Below, one piece after another: positions 59,343 to 64,000 of a stretch of DNA of 64,000 bases. The DNA lies in the NCBI GenBank assembly GCA_025024175.1, contig QCXZ01000041.1:9481786-9545785 (forward strand), in the 5' to 3' direction. The stretch's first letter is position 1. Every line of letters begins with the position of its first letter. The notes under the pieces are model-generated. The model was not told where the DNA came from and did no database searches. It saw only the letters and a list, made by a program, of their open reading frames with translations. The position numbers and the translations under genes are program-made. The stretch comes from Rhyzopertha dominica. Its lineage: Eukaryota > Arthropoda > Insecta > Coleoptera > Bostrichidae.

Positions 59343-60606
59343 CGAGGGTGAATGCTTTCAGCGTCCATATTATTAAGATAATATTTTGTCGGATAGATCG
59401 CTGTCTCTTGAAAACACTGACAAAAAGTTAATAGTCTGACGTTTCGATTACACCAAAATGTTGGTATAGGTACGTAGATGACACTTTTGTTATTTGGACC
59501 CACGGTATAGAAGAGTTGGGTAGGTTTCTAAATCATTTGAACAGTCAAAATCGCGACATAAAATTTACTATGGAACTAGAAAGCAATGGTAGTTTACCTT
59601 TCTTGGATGTCAAAATTTACAGAACAGACACTGGACAGTTAGGACACAAGGTTTACAGAAAACCAACACACACAGACAGATATTTACATGCCACATCTCA
59701 CCACCCTCCTTCTCAAAAGAATAGTCTTATAATGACGTTATTTGTTAGAGCACAAAGGATATCAGACGAAAGTTCTGTACAAAAAGAAATATATCATCTT
59801 AAATCAGCGCTAATGAGAAATGGTTATAGCAGTAAGAATATTTGGTCAGTTTTTAAAAAAAGTGCTCATCCAAATCAAGTAAATTCTCAGACAGGACAAA
59901 GTAAATTGAAGTGGAGTTTGCCTTATGTACAAGGGCTTTCGGAAAAATTAAAGAGGATGCTTAGAAAACACGATATATTAGTTGTTGATAGTACATATAA
60001 TAATTTAGATAAAATTTTAAGTTCTACTAAAGACAAAGTACATTTAGAGAGTGAAGGTGTTTACAAAATTACTTGTTCTTGCGGCAAGTGTTACATAGGT
60101 CAAACTAAAAGAAAAGTAGGTACGCGTTTGAAAGAACACATACGTGCTACTAGGTTGCAACAGATAGATAAACCTTCCGTAGTGGAACACTCATATTTGA
60201 CTAAACACATGATTGATTTTGATAAATAAAAAATTTTACATAGAGAAAAATGTTATCACAAACGTCTAATAGAAGAAGCTATAGAAATTTGTAGGAATAC
60301 TAATAATTTTAATAGGGATTGTGGAAATTATGAGTTAGGTGACATTTGGAGTTCGTGTAGTATATTTAGTAGGCAGGTAGTTCCTTTTTCATCGTTAGGT
60401 TCTTTTTTATCAGGTTGGCACGTTGTTTCTATGACGTCTCGCTTCCTTGGTGATTTGTTTATTTACTTTCAAAATTTTGTTTGAACAGGCAAATTTTGAG
60501 GTTCTTCGTCTTTGACAAAGATTACAGGTGTAATCGAAACATCAGACTATTAACTTTTTGTCAGTGTTCTCAAGAGACAGCGATCTATCCGACAAAATAT
60601 TATCTT
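59343..60606 (+). mobile_element. Penelope-like element with inverted terminal arms
   Basis: A 1264-bp insertion flanked by identical AAGGACTAAGTTA at 59330-59342 and 60607-60619. A 32-base tag (59343-59374) is followed by an arm (59375-59454) that is the inverse of the 3' end (60527-60606), about 80 bp with 2-3 differences. Coding sequence starts directly after the left arm, inside the reverse transcriptase, so the copy is 5'-truncated with an inverted duplicate of its own 3' terminus at the 5' side. A hammerhead-like TTGACAAAGATTAC...GTAATCGAAAC precedes the right arm. The well-preserved arms and duplication suggest a fairly recent insertion. Confidence 0.9.
59456..60484 (+). pseudogene. 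PLE reverse transcriptase C-terminus and GIY-YIG endonuclease
   Basis: Reading begins in PKCWYRYVDDTFVIWTHG (catalytic YVDD at about 59475), then ELGRFLNHLNSQNRDIKFTM and LPFLDVKIYRTD; RKPTHTDRYLHATSHHPPSQ (the conserved KPTxTDxYLxxxSxHP block); the linker PYVQGLSEKLKRMLRKHDI; and the GIY-YIG core GVYKITCSCGKCYIGQTKRK with Arg and RLKEH following. A TAA at 60227-60229 interrupts the frame after HMIDFDK. The same frame then continues KILHREKCYHKRLIEEAIEI ... NFNRDCGNYELGDIW to TGA at 60482-60484, so this is one point stop. Only the palm/fingers upstream of YVDD are lacking through truncation. Confidence 0.9.
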
Positions 60607-60619
60607 AAGGACTAAGTTA

Positions 60620-63000
60620 GCCTGCTAAGCAGCTTAAAATTTTTGGTTTAACAAAAATAAGTCTATTGTTTCTTTCTGATCAATTTAAGCACGTGACTTC
60701 TATTGCAGAAAGCATAAGATCTCCATCAGACACCACTTACTTCCATCTGTATCTGCCATTTTTTTTTATAATATATAAAAGATAATTTATACAGTCCGGA
60801 TTTATATAGGTACTACAAAAAATGGCAATACATTTTTCTATGCACCTAAAATTTGTCATATATGCATTAATATTCCTAAAATATGGATAATTATGCAGTC
60901 ACAAGAAAAAGCATATGCTGCAGACACAATTCTTATTTTGTAAAAGCTACGTAAACAAAACCACCATAAACGTAATACATGGAACAAAAATGCACGAGAA
61001 ATTAGGAAGTACTGTGTTTTTCACGTGACAGCGACGTCATGTGGTAACGTCATATGCGCAGCGAGCCTGGTTGCTATGTATTCATCACGATACCAGTGGC
61101 GTGCCGAAAATATTTTCTGGATATATTGCTGAAGGTATCGGTGCCGGGGTGGACTTGCTTCAGCACCTTGTAAATTTTTCTTCTCGTGGCTCTTCGAGAT
61201 GTTGGTCTTTACCTACTTATGTGTTTGTAAGTTCACAAACACTATAAATGACATGTGCAATCGCACATGTAAGTTAGCGACTTAAACAAGCAAACAATGC
61301 CGTAAGGCTTCAAGAAATCTCTTACTACAGCTAACGACATGTTTATGTGCGACGTGACGTCAGACGCTCATGACCTTCAGAAAGGCTGTTTAAGCGCGTG
61401 AGTCTGGCGTTTGAATTTTACATGGCTTTTGCATGAAATGTCCATTTTAATTTTTTTTACATTACCACATGCTTTAGATGTACACATACTTTCATTTTGC
61501 CAATTTTCCCTAAAAGTAATAATACCTAATTGCCTTAATGGTGAACCTTTTGATATTATAGACATTTAAAACCACTAAAGTACATGCAATCAAAAGGAAA
61601 GATTGTCTTTGTAATTTACTTATCAAATGTCGAAAAATTACTTATACTAAGGTAACAGTAACTGTGGTAACTTATCAGACAATGAAGTCGTTAACAATAT
61701 AATAAAAATTCAAATAATTTGTAAACGCGATGTTGAAGTAATATACATTAAGAGACATTTCTACAAATTAGTAAGCCTAAATTTTCATACATGGTTGTGT
61801 CCTTCTGTCTCTGTAAAAATTAAAAACTGCTTTTAATGGCATGGAATATCAGCATCCAAAAATGCATCATACAGATGTAGGCTTTCAAAAACTTTAATGA
61901 TCAAAGCATTTAGTCGTGTCTGATTTCGACCCTGTACATTTGAGTTACGCAAAACAGCTTGTAGCTTTATCATGTTCTAAATGTATTGAACCACTCTAAA
62001 GTGGGCGATAAAATTAATTTCTCTGGAGGCACGCGAAAAACATTAAGAAAGCTCGTTCTGAACGTCTGCTTTGCATAAATAAGAACAAGTGAAAAATGCC
62101 CTATTTCCGAATAAGCGATTCGGGGGCGTTTCAGGCTTCAATTAATTGATTAAATATTTAATACAAATTACATTAGTCCCTAACGAAATTGAAACAGCTT
62201 TTGGTGACAAAAAGTTTCCTCGCTTTAGGTAATTTCCTTGAACAGATTCTGTGCAAATTAATTAATTTTAAATAAGTTCGAAATTTAAGAGTCTCATTCT
62301 ATTTGTCTTTTCCACCGGATGGGCGCATTGTACCGAGATAATTTGTTTGTCGCTTCTCTTCCGCTGGCCGTTTTCGAACTTAACAAGTTCCTGCTAATTT
62401 TATTGTTTCATCCGATAATGACAACCCAAATGCCTTACTTCAAAGTTTTCGCTTAGAGAAGCGAAAACATCTTCCGCCTGGCTACTATTTATTGAATTAG
62501 AAGCTGGCATCTTCAGCAAAACATGTTTTAGGTAAAAGTAAATAAATGAATAATGAGATTGTATGGGGTAGCCATAAATAATGCATGCATCCAGGTGCTT
62601 ATGGGAATTATAGATTAAATCAATTTGTCGCCCTTCAAGAAAGTGAACAAAACTATTGCTTTGACAGATACTTGTCATCTATGGGTTGTCGAAATTATTT
62701 GATATATTTTAATATGGAGAAAGCGGTAGGATGACTCCGTTTTGTATAAATTTGTGACTACACTAGGCCTGTTAAATTGTACTGTGATTGAAAGTTTTTC
62801 TAGTTAGTGCCAGTAAGTAAAGAAAACAACTAGCCCGGTAACCATGCATGCCAACAAATGAAAGCTTTATGGATTTGTATTTTCTAGACGAGTTAAAAGT
62901 GACAAATTTACTGGAGTCACAAAAGAATGACAACTATATATGTTTCTATTTTACCGGTAATCTCAAAATTCAGTGGCTCAACAGAGCTATAGATATCACA
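60620..63000. other. No recognisable gene
   Basis: Nothing supported. CAGTGGCGTGCC at 61092-61103 looks like a common hAT terminus but has no mate I could find. Confidence 0.4.
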
Positions 63001-63007
63001 ACATGAG

Positions 63008-63093
63008 AGTAGGCGAATTGGGTCCCGGCCGATGCAGGTATACTAATCTGCAATGCGAGTTGGGTCCCAAACATAGGCGAGTTGGGTCCCAGT
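63008..63093. repeat. Three dispersed copies of a GCGARTTGGGTCCC word
   Basis: GGCGAATTGGGTCCC, TGCGAGTTGGGTCCC and GGCGAGTTGGGTCCC occur at about 63012, 63053 and 63076, within 85 bases. Spacing is irregular. They lie between unannotated DNA and the MITE/MULE block. Confidence 0.7.
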
Positions 63094-63142
63094 AAGCCGT
63101 AGTGTCATAAAAATGATTGTCTTATAAATTCCATAATACGTA

Positions 63143-63300
63143 GGGCTGTTCCACAAACGCAAATCAATTTGATCGCGGTTTAACCTCGGATCAAACCATG
63201 GTAACCACAAATATTAGGCGTTCTTATTGGTTGTTGCCACAGTTTGATCCGAGGGTAACAATGGAATCAAAGTGATCCGCGTTTTACAACCGGGCCCCTA
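63143..63300. mobile_element. MITE-like element with imperfect 60-bp TIRs
   Basis: The left end AGGGCTGTTCCACAAACGC is mirrored by the right end (GCGTTTTACAACCGGGCCCC). Internal inverted blocks are GATCGCGGTT, CTCGGATCAAAC and its mirror GTTTGATCCGAG. Adjacent bases are TA on both sides (cgTAGGG and CCCTAgt). About 160 bp, no coding capacity. It ends directly at the stop of the MULE transposase. Confidence 0.6.
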
Positions 63301-64000
63301 GTATTCCACATAAATTAAAGATGAAATTCGAACATGATAAGATACCTGTTTTACTAATTCAAATTTTGTTATTAAATTTTTCCTTAAATTATCAATTTGG
63401 TTTTGCAAGTACTTTTGTCTATCCAAGGTTTTTGTTGAATACAATTTCTTGCACTTTAATGCACTCCTCATCTTTATATAAGTGTCTACCTGCACATTTA
63501 GCAATTCATTAATAAATAAAAATATATTCGGATGGCTAGAGTAAAATGACTCATTAAATTTTTGATGGAATGATTCGCAAACATTTGTCGTCCTTTCTAA
63601 TAACGATGAATGCTCAGCCCAAATATGCGGTGGAAACGTGGCATCTTCAGATATATATATGTCTGTACTAAATAATCCGCAAATTTTGTAATTTTTTCGC
63701 ATGTTCAGATCAATCGCAAAACAATCCCCTACATCTTCAAGATTTAGTAACGGAAGGTCAAAAATGTAAGACAGATATTTCTTGCTGTCGGAGTCAACCT
63801 TACTGTTGTAAACCGAAGATAGGCCAAGTTCCTGAATTTTGCGATACCTGAAATAATAAAGACCATTATTATCAAACTTCATACCATTTGGACTATTCGA
63901 CTTACCACGATTGTCCCAGATGGAAACGGCAGCCTTGAATTAAACAGTCAGAGTAAACTTCATTGAAAGAGTGGTGGATTGCCAACTCAAAGTCCGTAGT
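63298..64000 (-). CDS. MULE-type transposase, C-terminal part with intron (partial at window edge)
   Basis: Two minus-strand exons, >64000..63906 and 63847..63298. Exon 1 reads TTDFELAIHHSFNEVYSDCL and IQGCRFHLGQS-W; exon 2 continues YRKIQELGLSSVYNSK. Joining them across a GTAAGT...TTTCAG intron of 58 bases restores CRFHLGQSW-YRKIQ, the normal MULE (DD-E, D-xx-H) transposase sequence. Without splicing a TAA follows W at once. Later motifs: FDLPLLNLEDVGDCF, FPPHIWAEHSSLLERTTNVC, ESFHQKFNESFYSSHPNIF and VQVDTYIKMRSAL. The stop is at 63298 after a typical LITKFELVKQVSYH end. No frameshift in the visible 0.7 kb. The gene continues beyond the window. It may be an active MULE or a domesticated copy. 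Confidence 0.8.

Noticed and set aside
61092..61103. CAGTGGCGTGCC, similar to some hAT ends
   Set aside because: No inverted partner or target duplication found within a few kb.
1..64000. CRISPR arrays, operons, bacterial promoters or ribosome binding sites
   Set aside because: The sequence is eukaryotic repeat DNA; no regularly spaced repeats or bacterial gene organisation are present.

Overview
This window looks like repeat-rich, AT-rich DNA from a large insect genome. The evidence is the transposon content (DD41D and Tc1 mariners, pogo/Tigger, hAT, MULE, several LINE clades, Penelope-like elements), a short (TTAGG)n tract at 42.9 kb, coding remnants broken by stops and frameshifts, GT-AG splice signals and scattered single N calls. 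The species cannot be named from what is visible. No host protein-coding gene could be identified with confidence. The only candidate cellular gene is a tRNA-Thr-like cloverleaf at 35.7 kb.

Layout. 0-0.5 kb: LTR-retrotransposon gag/protease remnant. 2.9-5.8 kb: Penelope-like (PLE) 3' end, LINE reverse transcriptase piece and decayed Tc1 element side by side. 9.1-9.4 kb: faint ORF remnant. 13.3-14.9 kb: complete but decayed DD41D mariner with TA target duplications. 15.6-16.4 kb: pogo/Tigger remnant. 17.5-19.7 kb: hAT remnant carrying a well-preserved DD41D mariner with 119-bp terminal inverted repeats (TIRs). 19.6-22.0 kb: LINE pieces, including one copy with a 5' inversion. 22.6-24.0 kb: Mutator-like transposase plus YqaJ-nuclease ORF, split by a tiny palindromic PLE remnant. 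26.5-27.7 kb: LINE 3' half. 28.9 kb and 36.2 kb: palindromic elements; the second carries a canonical hammerhead-ribozyme core and a 12-bp target duplication. 32-35 kb: diverged direct repeats. 37.9-41.9 kb: pogo C-terminus, PLE reverse transcriptase and three LINE fragments. 46.6-47.7 kb: another PLE lineage. 50.1-52.7 kb: 167-bp inverted repeats enclosing two oppositely oriented PLE 3' ends. 54.4-56.6 kb: long open LINE reverse transcriptase-RNase H ORF. 59.3-60.6 kb: PLE copy with 80-bp inverted terminal arms and a 13-bp target duplication. 63.0-64.0 kb: tandem 15-mers, a MITE and a MULE transposase whose coding sequence is interrupted by a 58-bp intron.

The genes do not form a pathway; the window is a transposon graveyard with a few young copies. 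The most informative theme is the Penelope-like elements. At least three GIY-YIG lineages, plus palindromic derivatives and hammerhead-like motifs, occur within 64 kb, and three insertions have readable target duplications. The 360-bp hammerhead-plus-palindrome unit at 36171-36530 is the best candidate for a poorly described non-autonomous element.
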